Source: Streptomyces kaniharaensis
GTDB taxonomy: Bacteria; Actinomycetota; Actinomycetes; Streptomycetales; Streptomycetaceae
Assembly: GCF_009569385.1 (NCBI RefSeq)
Contig: NZ_WBOF01000001.1
Span: forward strand, 434,001 to 498,000
Direction: 5' to 3'
DNA: 64,000 nt
The first letter of the stretch is position 1, and every line of letters begins with the position of its first letter. The position numbers and the translations under genes are program-made. The notes below the pieces were generated by a model that made no database searches, had not been told where the DNA came from, and saw nothing but the letters and a program-made list of their open reading frames with translations. Shown here piece after piece: positions 52,667 to 62,384 of the stretch.

Positions 52667-55209
52667 CCACCACCACGCCCGCACCAGCGGCGGAGACCAC
52701 CCACGGCGCGGTGCAGCACCGCCTGCTGCGCCTCGCCGGGGCGCTCACCGCCCGCCCGAAGACCGTGCTCGCCGTCTGGGCGCTGGTCATCGCCGTGTGC
52801 TTCCCGTTCGCGTCACAGCTCGGCGACGTCCTCACCAAGCAGGGGGCGTCGAAGGTCGTGCCGGGCACCGGCAGCGCCCGCGCGGACCAGCTGGTCGAGC
52901 GGTCCTTCCCGCACCGCTCGCAGCGCGAGTCCTTCGTCGCGATCGGCGCGCCGGACGTCCGCGGCAACCAACTGCGCACGATGTTGGCCGAGTTGGACGA
53001 CCGGATCGCCGAACGGGTGCGCACCGGCGAGGTACGGCAGTCCGCCTCCGCGTACACGGTGTACCGGGACGCGACGACCGAGTACCTGGAGCGCCTGCGC
53101 GCCGAGGTCGACCAGCAGCTCGCCGCCGCACGGACGCCCGCGACGCCGCAGACCCGCCGGCAGGCGGTGGACGCTGCCGTCGCCGCCGGCCGGATCCCGC
53201 CCGCGCTGGCCGAACCGGCCCGCCAGGCGGTGGCCTCCGACGAGAGCCGACTCCCCGACCTGGCAGCCACGTTCACCAGGTCCGCGGACTGGCACTCCTT
53301 CCCCGTGCCGGTGCCCGCCGACGCCGTGGACCGGCTGCTCGCCAAGGACGGCAGGGCCGCCCTGGTCTCGGTGAGCTTCGCCGGGGGCGCCGGGCACGAC
53401 CCCGACGTGGACTGGCTGCGCTCCGCGATCGCCGCCTCCCGGCAGGCGGCCGGGGCCGGCCCGGACGTCGAGGCGCACGTCACCGGCGAGTTGGCGCTGA
53501 TCAAGGACACCTACAAGAAGGCCGAGGACGACAACGCGCTGATGGAGACGGTCGCCTACGCGATCATCTTCGTCGTCCTGCTGCTGTTCTTCCGGGCCGT
53601 GGTGCCGGCCCTGCTCACGGTGGCGGCGATCGGCCTCGCGACGACCGTCAGCCAGGCCGCGCTCTTCGCCCTCGGACACGGAGTGACGCTCACCCAGTTC
53701 ACCATCACCATCATGAACTTCGTGATGCTGGGCGCGGGCGTCGACTACAGCATGCTGCTGTCCTCCCGCTACCGGCAGGAACGGCTGGCCGGGCGTCCGC
53801 CCAAGGAGGCCGCGGTGCACGCCACCGCGCACGCCGGCGAGTCGATGCTGCTCGCGGCGGTGGCCGTGGTGCTCGCCTTCGGCGCCACCCTCTTCTCCCC
53901 GGTGGACTGGATCCCGCCGCTCGGCTACGGCGGTCTGATCGGCATCCCGATCGTGCTGCTCGCCGCGCTCACCCTCACCCCGGCCCTGCTGGTACTGCTC
54001 GGCGACCGCTTCTTCTGGCTCGGCCGCGACCCGCTGGCCGACCTGGAGCACGGCAGCGCCCTCGGCCGCCACCTGCGCCGGGCCGCCGACCTCGCCCGCC
54101 GCCGCAAGGTCGCCGTCGTGCTGCTGTTCGCGGCGATCACCGTTCCGTTCGCGGTGATCACCGCCCAGCACCGCTCGACCGCCGACCCGGTGGCGCTCAG
54201 CCCGGCCACCGACTCCCGGACGGGCTTCGAGCTGCTGGCGCGGGAGTGGGGCGACGCCGCCGTGCTGCCCACGCTCGTGGTGGGCCGGCCCAACCCCGGC
54301 GTGGTGGACGCCCGGCACCGGCTGACCGACAGCGGGCGGCAGGCGGTGACGGCGCTCACCGACCGCCTGGCCGCCGTGCCCGGCGTGGCCCGGGTGTCCG
54401 CGGTGACCAGGCCGTTCGGCACCCCGGTGACCGCCGCCGAACTCGACGCGCTCGGCCCGGACGTCCGCCGTGACTACCTGTCCGACGACGGCGCCCTGCG
54501 GATCGTCGTCGAACTCGCCGACAAGCCCTACACCGAGGCCGCGGTGAGCACCGTCGACCGGATCCAGGACGTCACGGCCGGGGCCGGGGACGTCGGCCCG
54601 CTCTCCGTCGGCGGCGCCACCCAGGTCGACCGCCAGTACGGCGACGCGCTCGACTCCAGCTTCTGGCAGATGATCGGGCTCGTCTCGGTCGGCGTCTTCG
54701 TGATGCTGGTGTTCGCGCTGCGCTCGCTGCTGATCCCGGTCCGGCTGATCCTCACGATCATGATGAGCAACGTGTGGGCGATCGGCCTCACCGTGCTGAT
54801 CTTCCACGTCTGGCTGGACCGGGCGATCATCGACGACCTGCCGATCTTCCTCACCGTGCTGATGATGGGTCTGGGCATGGACTACGAGATCTTCCTGGTC
54901 ACCCGCGTCCGCGACCTGGTCCGCGGCGGCGCCGACCAGGAGAGCGCCACCGTCGGGGCGGTGGTCGACACCGGCCGGGTGATCAACGCCGCCGGCCTGG
55001 TCATGGCGGGCAGCCTCGGCACCATGGCGCTCTCCTCGACGATCATGCTCCAGGAGTACGGCGCCGGCCTCGGCCTCGCCGTCCTGCTGGACGCCACGCT
55101 CGTCCGGATGCTGTTCGTCCCGGCGACGCTGCTGCTGTTCCGCCGCTACAACTGGTGGCTGCCCGGCCTGCGCACCGCTCCCGCCCCGGCGCTCGCGAAG
55201 GCGGGGTGA
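52663..55209 (+). CDS. MMPL-family (RND) membrane transporter
   Basis: 848 residues. The duplicated MMPL layout is clear: helix 1 at about 35-55, a large extracellular loop, then five helices at about 295-450, and the same pattern repeated in the C-terminal half. DYSMLLSSRY and DYEIFLVTR are the conserved motifs of the two halves, with proton-relay Asp residues. MMPL proteins export lipids and lipid-like metabolites across the membrane in actinobacteria. Its coupling to the methyltransferase suggests it exports the product of this operon. Confidence 0.92.
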   Translation: MTTTTPAPAAETTHGAVQHRLLRLAGALTARPKTVLAVWALVIAVCFPFASQLGDVLTKQGASKVVPGTGSARADQLVERSFPHRSQRESFVAIGAPDVRGNQLRTMLAELDDRIAERVRTGEVRQSASAYTVYRDATTEYLERLRAEVDQQLAAARTPATPQTRRQAVDAAVAAGRIPPALAEPARQAVASDESRLPDLAATFTRSADWHSFPVPVPADAVDRLLAKDGRAALVSVSFAGGAGHDPDVDWLRSAIAASRQAAGAGPDVEAHVTGELALIKDTYKKAEDDNALMETVAYAIIFVVLLLFFRAVVPALLTVAAIGLATTVSQAALFALGHGVTLTQFTITIMNFVMLGAGVDYSMLLSSRYRQERLAGRPPKEAAVHATAHAGESMLLAAVAVVLAFGATLFSPVDWIPPLGYGGLIGIPIVLLAALTLTPALLVLLGDRFFWLGRDPLADLEHGSALGRHLRRAADLARRRKVAVVLLFAAITVPFAVITAQHRSTADPVALSPATDSRTGFELLAREWGDAAVLPTLVVGRPNPGVVDARHRLTDSGRQAVTALTDRLAAVPGVARVSAVTRPFGTPVTAAELDALGPDVRRDYLSDDGALRIVVELADKPYTEAAVSTVDRIQDVTAGAGDVGPLSVGGATQVDRQYGDALDSSFWQMIGLVSVGVFVMLVFALRSLLIPVRLILTIMMSNVWAIGLTVLIFHVWLDRAIIDDLPIFLTVLMMGLGMDYEIFLVTRVRDLVRGGADQESATVGAVVDTGRVINAAGLVMAGSLGTMALSSTIMLQEYGAGLGLAVLLDATLVRMLFVPATLLLFRRYNWWLPGLRTAPAPALAKAG

Positions 55210-55216
55210 GCCGGCC

Positions 55217-55966
55217 ATGACCGCGGACCGCCCGGTGGTGGCGCCTGCCGCCCCCGCGCCCGCCACCACCGGGCGGGCTCGCACCCTGCACCGCCTGCGC
55301 CGGCACCACCGCGGCGCACCGCTGTCCTCCGCCGCCCGGGTGTTCGCCGTGCTCGCCGCGGTCCGCATCGCCGGGGCGGTGTCCCTGCCGCTGATGGTGA
55401 TCTCGGTCGGCCTGAGCGCCGCCGTGGTCGCCGTCCTGGACCGGGCCGACTGGGCGGCGGCCGGCCTGCGCCGGTTCCGCCTCCTCCCGGCCCTCGCCGG
55501 GACGGGTTTGGTGGTGCTCGCGTACGCCGACACCGTGTTCGCCAGCCGGGCCGCCTTCGGCCGGGGCCACGACAACTGGACCTCCCTCGTCCCCGAACTG
55601 TTCCGGCAGATGGCGCCCGGGCAGCCGGTGGTCGCGGGGATCGCCATGGTGCTCTGCATGGGCGTCCTCGTGCCGCTGGTCGAGGAGGTCTGCTACCGCG
55701 GCGTGCTCTACCGGGCCGTCGAGCGCGGACGCGGCACGCTCGCGGCGATCACCGCCACCTCGGCCGGCTGGGCCCTGGTCCACCTCGGGGACTACGGGCT
55801 CAACCCGCTCAACGGGTGGGTGATCTGCGGGGTGCTGCCGTCCGTCTTCGCGATGGGCGTCGCCCTCGGCGTCTGCCGCGCCTGGACGGGCTCCGCGCTC
55901 GCGAGCGCGCTCGCCCAGGGCGCCGCCAACCTGCTCCTGCTGGCCTGGGTCCTCTGGGCCCGCTGA
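55217..55966 (+). CDS. CPBP-family intramembrane metalloprotease (CAAX/Abi)
   Basis: 249 residues and about six membrane helices. The catalytic motifs are PLVEEVCYRG (EExxxR, near 156) and WALVHLGDYG with the metal His. CPBP proteins process membrane-anchored peptides or act as immunity factors for bacteriocin-like products. It follows the exporter by 7 nt and is in the same operon. Immunity to the operon product is a possible role. Confidence 0.85.
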   Translation: MTADRPVVAPAAPAPATTGRARTLHRLRRHHRGAPLSSAARVFAVLAAVRIAGAVSLPLMVISVGLSAAVVAVLDRADWAAAGLRRFRLLPALAGTGLVVLAYADTVFASRAAFGRGHDNWTSLVPELFRQMAPGQPVVAGIAMVLCMGVLVPLVEEVCYRGVLYRAVERGRGTLAAITATSAGWALVHLGDYGLNPLNGWVICGVLPSVFAMGVALGVCRAWTGSALASALAQGAANLLLLAWVLWAR

Positions 55967-56036
55967 CCGCTCACGCCCGCCTCCCCGGCGCGAGCCCCGC
56001 ACGACCACCGTCCCTCCCAGGAGAGGCAGGCCTCCC

Positions 56037-56978
56037 ATGAGAATCGCGGTCACCGGCCCGATCGTCATCGACAACCTGATGACCTTCCCCGGGCGCTTCA
56101 CCAGCCAGCTGCTGCCGGCCCAACTCCAGCACCTCTCCCTGTCGTTCCTGGTCGACGACCTGGAGGTGCGCTACGGCGGCGTGGCCGCCAACGTCGCGTA
56201 CGGCCTCGGCCGGCTCGGCCGCAGACCGCTGCTGCTCGGCGCGGCCGGGCGGGACTTCGGCGACTACCGCGCCCGCCTGGAGGAGGTCGGCGTGGACACC
56301 TCCCGGGTCCGGATCTCGCCCGGACTGGCCACCGCCCGCTACACCCGCACCACCGACGCCGACGACAACCGCATCGTCTCCTACCACCCGGGCGCCCAGG
56401 CCGAGGACGACACCCCCGGCCCCGAGGGCTGGCCCGAGGACGTCGGGCTGGTCTTCCTCGGCCCCGCCGAGCCCGAGGTGCTGGCCGCCCGGGCCGCCGA
56501 GTGCCGCCGGCGCGGCCTGCCGTACCTGGTCGACGTGGCCGGCCGCACCCGGGAGCTCGGCCGCGCGGGCGCGGAGGCCGTGCTGGCCGGCGCCACCCAC
56601 CTCGTCACCAACCGCCGCGAGCGCGCAGCCCTGCTGGAGCACACCGGCTGGACCGCGGCGGACGTGCTGGCCCGGGTCGGCGCGTGGATCACCACGCTCG
56701 GCCGGGAGGGCGTCTGGATCGACTACGCCACCCGGCCCTCGATCGCCGTCCCGGCCGCGCCGATCTCCCGGCTCCCTGACGGCGCCGGCGGCGGCGGGGC
56801 GTTCCGGGCCGGTTTCCTCGCCGCGAAGGCCGACGGTCGGGACGACGAGGAGGCGGCCCGGGTCGGCTGCGTGCTGGCCGCCTACGCCCTGGAGTCGGCG
56901 GGCAGCCAGGACTACCTGTTCACCCCGGCGGCCTTCGAGGCCCGCCTCGCCGACGTGTACACGACCCTGCACGCCTGA
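56037..56978 (+). CDS. PfkB-family (ribokinase-like) protein without the catalytic Asp
   Basis: 313 residues. The family pattern is visible: GGVAANVAYGLGRLG near residue 46, the lid region and a C-terminal GAFRAGFLAA. In active kinases the latter is preceded by TGAGD, whose Asp is the catalytic base; here the stretch reads PDGAGGGGAFRAG, with Gly in that position. It may be a pseudokinase or a sugar/nucleoside-binding regulator. AGGAGAGGC precedes the ATG. It ends the operon, before a convergent gene. Confidence 0.82.
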   Translation: MRIAVTGPIVIDNLMTFPGRFTSQLLPAQLQHLSLSFLVDDLEVRYGGVAANVAYGLGRLGRRPLLLGAAGRDFGDYRARLEEVGVDTSRVRISPGLATARYTRTTDADDNRIVSYHPGAQAEDDTPGPEGWPEDVGLVFLGPAEPEVLAARAAECRRRGLPYLVDVAGRTRELGRAGAEAVLAGATHLVTNRRERAALLEHTGWTAADVLARVGAWITTLGREGVWIDYATRPSIAVPAAPISRLPDGAGGGGAFRAGFLAAKADGRDDEEAARVGCVLAAYALESAGSQDYLFTPAAFEARLADVYTTLHA

Positions 56979-57073
56979 GCAGCAACTCCTGAACTCCCGT
57001 ACGGCACACGGCCCGGCGCGCCCGCCCGCCTCGACGGCAGGGGGCACACCGGGCCACGCCCGTCACCCGGAGG

Positions 57074-58612
57074 TCAGTGGGCCTCGTCGTGCACGGAGTT
57101 GGTCTCCTGGATCTTCTTCCAGGACTTCGGCTCCACCACGGCCTGCGGCTCGTCGGACCGCCCCGCGCCCGAACTCGCCGCCGGCGAGGCCGCCGATCCC
57201 GCGTCGACGGCGGCCACCGGCCCGGTCGCCGGCTTCGAGGGCGTGAACAGCCAGGTGGTGAAGAGGTCCCCGAGCGGCTTCCCGGAGATCTTCTCCGCGT
57301 ACGCCTGGAAGTCGGGGATGGTGGCGTTGCCGTAGCGGCGCTCGGCGGGCCAGCCCTTCAGGATCCGGAGGAACGCGTCGTCCCCGACGGCGTTGCGCAG
57401 CGCCTGGATGGCCACCGCGCCCCGGTCGTAGACGGCGGTGTCGAACTGGTTCTCCGCGCCCGGGTCGCCCGGCTTGACGGTCCAGAACTTGTCGTCGGCC
57501 GGGTGCGAGGCGTAGACGTAGTCGGCGAGTTCCTGGGCCGTGCCCTCGTTCTCGTGCTCGGACCAGAGGAACTGCGCGTACCGGGCGAAGCCCTCGTTCA
57601 GCCAGATGTCGCTCCAGCGGGAGAGCGAGACGCTGTCGCCGTACCACTGGTGGGCCAGCTCGTGCACGACCACCGAGGTGTTGGCGCCGCGCGCGAACTG
57701 CCGGGGGCCGTAGAACACCCGGGTCTGGGTCTCCAGCGCGAACCCGGCCTTGACGTTGGGCACGTAGCCGCCGACCGAGCTGAACGGGTACTCGCCGAAA
57801 TAGCCGCTCAGCCAGTCGACCAGCTCACCGGTGCGCTCGACGCTGGCCCGGGCGGAGTCGGCGTTCTCGCCGAGGTCCTTGCTGTACGCGTTGTAGACGG
57901 GCAGCCCGCTCGGCGTGGTGTCCGTGGTGACGTCGAACTTGCCGACCGCCAGAGTGGCCAGATACGTCGCCTGCGGCTTGTTCTCCCGCCAGCTGAAGCG
58001 CGTCCAGCCGGCCTCGGAGCGCTTGCCGACGAGGAGGCCGTTGCTGATCACCTCGTTGCCGTCGGGCACCTGGACGGAGATGTCGTAGGTGGCCTTGTCG
58101 CTGGGGTGGTCGTTGCTGGGGAACCACCACCACGCCGACTCGGGCTCGCCGGCCGCCACCGCGCCGTCCGGCGTGCGCTGCCAGGCGGTGAAGCCGTACT
58201 TCTTCACCGTGGACGGCACGCCCTTGTACCGGACGACCACGGTGGCCTGGCTGCCCTTGGCGAGCGGCCGGGCGGGCGTGACCTCCAGCTCCTGCTCACC
58301 GCTGGTGGCGAACTTCGCCACCCGCCCGTTCACCCGGACCTCCTGGACGTTCAGCGCGAAGTCGAGGTTGAACCGTGAGAGGTCCTGGGTTGCGGTGGCG
58401 AGGATGGTGGTGGTGCCCTCCAGCTCGTCGGTGGCGGGCTGGTACTTCAGCCGGATGTCGTAGTGGGAGACGTGGTAACCGCCGTTGCCGTAGGTCGGGT
58501 AGTAGGTGTCACCGACCCCGGCCGCGCCGGGTTGGAAGTCGGCGGCCGAGGCGGGCACGGTCAGGAACAGCGTGATGGCACTGGCGGCAGAGACGATCAG
58601 CCTCTTGCGCAC
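57074..58612 (-). CDS. Secreted M1-family aminopeptidase
   Basis: 512 residues with a signal peptide (cleavage near ASA-AD). Zinc motif HELAH (His317, Glu318, His321) with NEGFARY (Glu340), and GFALETQ in place of the GxMEN substrate motif. The C-terminal 100 residues are an extended Ser/Ala-rich part. M1 enzymes remove N-terminal residues from peptides. GTG 58612 was chosen because TGGAGGACC precedes it. Confidence 0.92.
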   Translation of the reverse strand: MRKRLIVSAASAITLFLTVPASAADFQPGAAGVGDTYYPTYGNGGYHVSHYDIRLKYQPATDELEGTTTILATATQDLSRFNLDFALNVQEVRVNGRVAKFATSGEQELEVTPARPLAKGSQATVVVRYKGVPSTVKKYGFTAWQRTPDGAVAAGEPESAWWWFPSNDHPSDKATYDISVQVPDGNEVISNGLLVGKRSEAGWTRFSWRENKPQATYLATLAVGKFDVTTDTTPSGLPVYNAYSKDLGENADSARASVERTGELVDWLSGYFGEYPFSSVGGYVPNVKAGFALETQTRVFYGPRQFARGANTSVVVHELAHQWYGDSVSLSRWSDIWLNEGFARYAQFLWSEHENEGTAQELADYVYASHPADDKFWTVKPGDPGAENQFDTAVYDRGAVAIQALRNAVGDDAFLRILKGWPAERRYGNATIPDFQAYAEKISGKPLGDLFTTWLFTPSKPATGPVAAVDAGSAASPAASSGAGRSDEPQAVVEPKSWKKIQETNSVHDEAH

Positions 58613-58784
58613 GTGGTCCTCCAGGGTCACGGGGACGAAGGGTCGGATCGATCCTTGTCCCGGTGGCCCCTGCTCCACTCCCCGATTGTGAGATGTTCAT
58701 GAAAAGAAACAGGCCGAAATCATGCGATCGGCCGCGGCCGGCTCTCAGCCGTGCCGCAGCAGGGCGAACCGGCTGCCCCGGGCC

Positions 58785-59657
58785 TCACGCGCCGAGCGCC
58801 ACCGGCGCCCGCACCAGCGAGCCGTACTCCGTCCACGAGCCGTCGTAGTTCTTGACGTGCGGATATCCCAGCAGCTCGGTCAGCGCGAACCAGGTGTGCG
58901 CGGACCGCTCACCGATCCGGCAGTACGCGATCACCTCGCGCTCCGACTCCACGCCGTTGCCCCCGTAGAGCGTCCGCAGTTCCTCCGCCGAGCGGAACGA
59001 GCCGTCGTCGTTGGCCGCCTGCGACCAGGGGATGTTGACCGCGCCCGGGATGTGCCCGGGCACCTGCGCCTGCTCCTGCGGCAGGTGCGGCGGCGCGATC
59101 AGCTCGCCGCGGAACTCGGCGGGCGAGCGGACGTCGACCAGCACCGCGTCCGCGCCGGGCTTGGCGAACACCTCGGCCTTGCCGAGCACTTCGTCCCGCA
59201 GCGCCCGCATCTCCGGGTGCTCGGGCCCGGTCAACCGGTAGGTGGTGTGCTGGTAGTCCATCACCTCCTCGGTGAGCTCGCGCCGCTCCAGCTCCCACTT
59301 CTTCCGCCCGCCGTCCAGCAGCCGCACCGGCTCGAAGCCGCGCAGCCGCAGCAGCCAGAAGGCGTACGCGGCGAACCAGTTGTTGTTGCCGCCGTACAGC
59401 ACCACGGTCGTGTCGTCCTCCACGCCGGCCGCGCGCAGCAGGTGCTGGAGGCCCTCGCGGTCGACGTAGTCGCGGCCGACCCGGCTGTGCAGGTCGGTGT
59501 TCCAGTTCCAGCCGACCGCGCCGGGTATGTGGCCCCGGTCGTACGCGGTGGTGTCCTCGTCGACCTCGATGACCCGGATTGTCCCGTCGTCCAGGTGGTG
59601 GCCCAGCCACTCGGTGTGGACCAGCCTTTCAGGGTGTGCGTAGCCGTTGCCGGTCAT
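58785..59657 (-). CDS. Thiosulfate/3-mercaptopyruvate sulfurtransferase (tandem rhodanese)
   Basis: 290 residues, two rhodanese domains. The first (about 10-130) has no Cys in its loop (YGGNNNW) and is a structural copy. The second (170-280) has the active-site Cys246 in AYCRIGERSAHT. It moves sulfane sulfur to cyanide or thiols. ATG 59657 with GGAGGG about 9 nt upstream. Confidence 0.92.
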   Translation of the reverse strand: MTGNGYAHPERLVHTEWLGHHLDDGTIRVIEVDEDTTAYDRGHIPGAVGWNWNTDLHSRVGRDYVDREGLQHLLRAAGVEDDTTVVLYGGNNNWFAAYAFWLLRLRGFEPVRLLDGGRKKWELERRELTEEVMDYQHTTYRLTGPEHPEMRALRDEVLGKAEVFAKPGADAVLVDVRSPAEFRGELIAPPHLPQEQAQVPGHIPGAVNIPWSQAANDDGSFRSAEELRTLYGGNGVESEREVIAYCRIGERSAHTWFALTELLGYPHVKNYDGSWTEYGSLVRAPVALGA

Positions 59658-59803
59658 CCCAGGCCCTCCTTCGCTCTGCCCAGGCTGGGGCGCCCGACCA
59701 CGGGCACGGCGAGGCACCGGCGACCGGGCCGGACACTTCGAACGTACGTCGGCCGCCCGGCCCCGGCCACCCCGCCGGCTCCCGCCGTTCAGGAGGGGCC
59801 CGG

Positions 59804-59825
59804 AAGGAGCTCAGAAGGAGCTCAG
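59804..59825. repeat. Tandem 11-nt duplication over a stop codon
   Basis: AAGGAGCTCAG occurs twice in a row (59804-59814, 59815-59825), ending over the stop codon of the small secreted protein gene. It looks like a recent slippage event. Confidence 0.6.
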
Positions 59826-60148
59826 GAGAAGAGGACCGAGCGCAGCTTCAGACGGTCCCCGAGCTTCTTGCCCGGGTTCATGACGTAGAACGTGTCGCCC
59901 GAGCAGTCGAAGTCGAGGAAGACCGTGGCGGTCGACGTGGTGAGGTTCGCGGGCGCGGAGCCGGGCGCCTCGTCGGTCGTCCAGGGGAGGTTGATGCACG
60001 CGCGGCTCTCCGGGTCGGCCAGACCGGTCTGGACGCCGGGGCCGACCCTGTACAGGAAATCACCGGTCGCGGCGTCGGCGGAGACCGGGACGGCGAGGAC
60101 GAGAGCGATCGCGCTGGCGGCGGCAAGCGAGGCGTTGCGGAGACGCAT
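59822..60148 (-). CDS. Small secreted protein of unknown function
   Basis: 108 residues with a Sec signal (MRLRNASLAAASAIALVLAV, cleavage near ADA-AT). The mature 80 residues contain two cysteines, possibly one disulfide (ACINLPW and FDCSGDTF), and short beta strands. It resembles small secreted streptomycete proteins of unknown role. ATG 60148; single gene. Confidence 0.7.
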   Translation of the reverse strand: MRLRNASLAAASAIALVLAVPVSADAATGDFLYRVGPGVQTGLADPESRACINLPWTTDEAPGSAPANLTTSTATVFLDFDCSGDTFYVMNPGKKLGDRLKLRSVLFS

Positions 60149-60357
60149 GGGGAAAGAGCCTTCCAGGGCGGTACCCGGCGGTACCTGGGGAATTGATGCG
60201 ACATCACCCTAGAGGCCGCAAATCCGCAGAAACGGTTCTCCCAATCCACACGTTCGGGTGGTTTGGACCGGAAGCCGTTTCCCCCGCGCATCCCATCGCA
60301 CCGCCGGGCCGCCACAACGCCGGGACGCCGCCCGGCCGGCCCCCGCCCCGCGCACGG

Positions 60358-61338
60358 TCAGTTCGGCGGGGCCGTGAAGAAGTACCCCGAATCGATCAGC
60401 GCCGGAAGGTACGCCTTCAGCGCGGCCACCGTCTGCGACCGGTCCCCGCCGCCGTCGTGGTTGAGCACGATCGCGCCCGGCCGGACGTCCCTGAGGATCC
60501 GGTCGGTGATCGCCGCCGTCCCGGGCCGGGCCCAGTCCCGCGGATCCACCGACCAGGCCATCGGCCGCATCCCGAGATCGGCGCCCACCTGGAGCGAGAC
60601 GTCCGACCAGTCCCCGCCGGGCGCGCGGAACCAGGTCGGCGTGCGGCCGGTGGTGCGCTGCAGCAGGTCCGAGGTGCGCTCCAGCTCGTCCCGGACCCTG
60701 CTCTCGGACACGCGCCGCAGGTCGGGGTGGCTCCAGGTGTGGTTGGCGATGTGGTGGCCGTGGTCCGCGATCTCCCGCACCAGCTCGGGGTGCTCGACGG
60801 CGTTCTCCCCGATCAGGAAGAACGTGGCCCGGATGCCGTGCTGCTGGAGCAGCGCGAGCACGGTCGGGGTGTACCGCGGATCCGGGCCGTCGTCGAGGGT
60901 GAGTGCCACCACCCGCCGCGCCGGGTCCAGCTCGTACACCGGCCTGCTCTCCGCCGCCGTGAGCGCTCGGTGCACGGGCTGCGCGCTCGGCACACTCGAC
61001 GCGCTCGAAGCGGTGGGAGACGGCGCCGGCGAGGCGGGCGCGGACGGGGTGGGCGGTGCGGACGGGGTGGCCGGGGGCGCGGCCGTCGGCGACCCGCTCG
61101 CCGCGACCCACTGCGAGGAGGACCCTTCCGGGGCGGCCCCGGCCGCACCCGCCGCCGCGGCGTCCGAGGTGGGCGCCGAGCCGTCCCCGCCGTCGAACGG
61201 GCTCCGGCAGCCGGCCGCCGCCCCGAGCAGCGACATCCCGGCCGCGACCAGCAGCAGCCTGCGCGACGTGACCCGTGACGTCACCTTCGGGGTGACATGT
61301 GGTGTGACATTCAGAGTAATCTGACGATCTGACAGCAT
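60358..61338 (-). CDS. Lipoprotein polysaccharide deacetylase (CE4), second copy
   Basis: 326 residues. The N-terminus has a Val-Thr repeat (NVTPHVTPKVTSRVTSRR) before a lipoprotein signal ending AAAGC. A long Ala/Ser/Pro linker leads to the NodB domain: VALTLDDGPDPRYTP with catalytic Asp, NHTWSHPDL (metal His), FRAPGGDWS and LNHDGGG. It should deacetylate wall or chitin-like glycans. Unlike the enzyme at 39953 it has the standard DDGP motif. ATG 61338 with GGGGGAAG upstream. Confidence 0.9.
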   Translation of the reverse strand: MLSDRQITLNVTPHVTPKVTSRVTSRRLLLVAAGMSLLGAAAGCRSPFDGGDGSAPTSDAAAAGAAGAAPEGSSSQWVAASGSPTAAPPATPSAPPTPSAPASPAPSPTASSASSVPSAQPVHRALTAAESRPVYELDPARRVVALTLDDGPDPRYTPTVLALLQQHGIRATFFLIGENAVEHPELVREIADHGHHIANHTWSHPDLRRVSESRVRDELERTSDLLQRTTGRTPTWFRAPGGDWSDVSLQVGADLGMRPMAWSVDPRDWARPGTAAITDRILRDVRPGAIVLNHDGGGDRSQTVAALKAYLPALIDSGYFFTAPPN

Positions 61339-61514
61339 TTTGAATGCTTCCCCCGCTCGTCAGCCCCGCTCCCGGACGGCACCTCCGATAGACCGGATCA
61401 CCACTCCGACGGCCCAAGCCCGCCACGGCTCGCCCTCGCCGGACGCCCGGGCTCCACCCGGGACCGCTACGCTGACCCCTCCAGTGTGATGATCTGCCAT
61501 CAGAGGACGTTGCC

Positions 61515-62372
61515 ATGACGACAAGTCAGCACTCCCCGGACGGGAACCAGCACGAGGACGCGATCGAGCCGAGCCAGTGGGAACGGTTCGGCGTCGACAC
61601 CACCACCCCGCACTCGGCGCGCGTCTACGACTACTGGCTGGGCGGCAAGACCAACTTCCCGCCCGACCGCGCGATGGCCGAGGCCATCGAGGCGGCCGTG
61701 CCCAGCATCAAGCAGATGGCCAAGGCCAACCGCGCCTTCCAGGGCAGGGCGGTGCGCCACCTCGCCCGGGAACACGGCATCCGCCAGTTCCTCGACCTCG
61801 GCACCGGCATCCCCACCTCGCCCAACACCCACGAGATCGCCGAGTCCGTCAGCCCCGGCACCCGGGTGGTCTACGTCGACAACGACCCGATCGTCCTCGC
61901 CCACGCCCGCGCCCTGATGGTCTCCACCCCCGCCACCCGCACCACCTACATCCACGCCGACCTGCGCAAGCCCGAGGAACTCCTCTCCGACCCGGCGCTC
62001 ACCGCCACGCTGGACCTCACCCGGCCGGTCGGCCTGCTCATGATCGCCGTACTGATGCTGATCGCCGACGAGGACGACCCGTGGGGCCGGGTCGCCGCCC
62101 TGCGCGACGCCCTGCCCGCCGGCAGCTGCATCGCGCTCACCACCCCCACCCAGGACTTCGACCCGGAGGCCGTCGGCAAGGTCACCGAAGCCGCCCGGGC
62201 CGGTGGGATGACCCTCGTCCCGCGCACCTACGACGACGTCCTGCGCTTCTTCGACGGCTGGGACCTGATCGAGCCGGGCGTCTCCCCCGTGCTGGCCTGG
62301 CGGCCGGACGGCGAGCCGCCCGCCGACCCGAGGGCCGCGTACTACTGGGGCGGCGTCGCCATCAAGCGCTGA
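61515..62372 (+). CDS. DUF574-type SAM-dependent methyltransferase
   Basis: 285 residues. Typical of this large streptomycete family are HSARVYDYWLGGKTNFPPDR near residue 33, LDLGTGIPTSPNTHE (SAM site), YVDNDPIVLAHARALM, and YYWGGVAIKR at the C-terminus. Substrate not known for the family. ATG 61515. Confidence 0.92.
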   Translation: MTTSQHSPDGNQHEDAIEPSQWERFGVDTTTPHSARVYDYWLGGKTNFPPDRAMAEAIEAAVPSIKQMAKANRAFQGRAVRHLAREHGIRQFLDLGTGIPTSPNTHEIAESVSPGTRVVYVDNDPIVLAHARALMVSTPATRTTYIHADLRKPEELLSDPALTATLDLTRPVGLLMIAVLMLIADEDDPWGRVAALRDALPAGSCIALTTPTQDFDPEAVGKVTEAARAGGMTLVPRTYDDVLRFFDGWDLIEPGVSPVLAWRPDGEPPADPRAAYYWGGVAIKR

Positions 62373-62384
62373 ACCCCCACAGCT

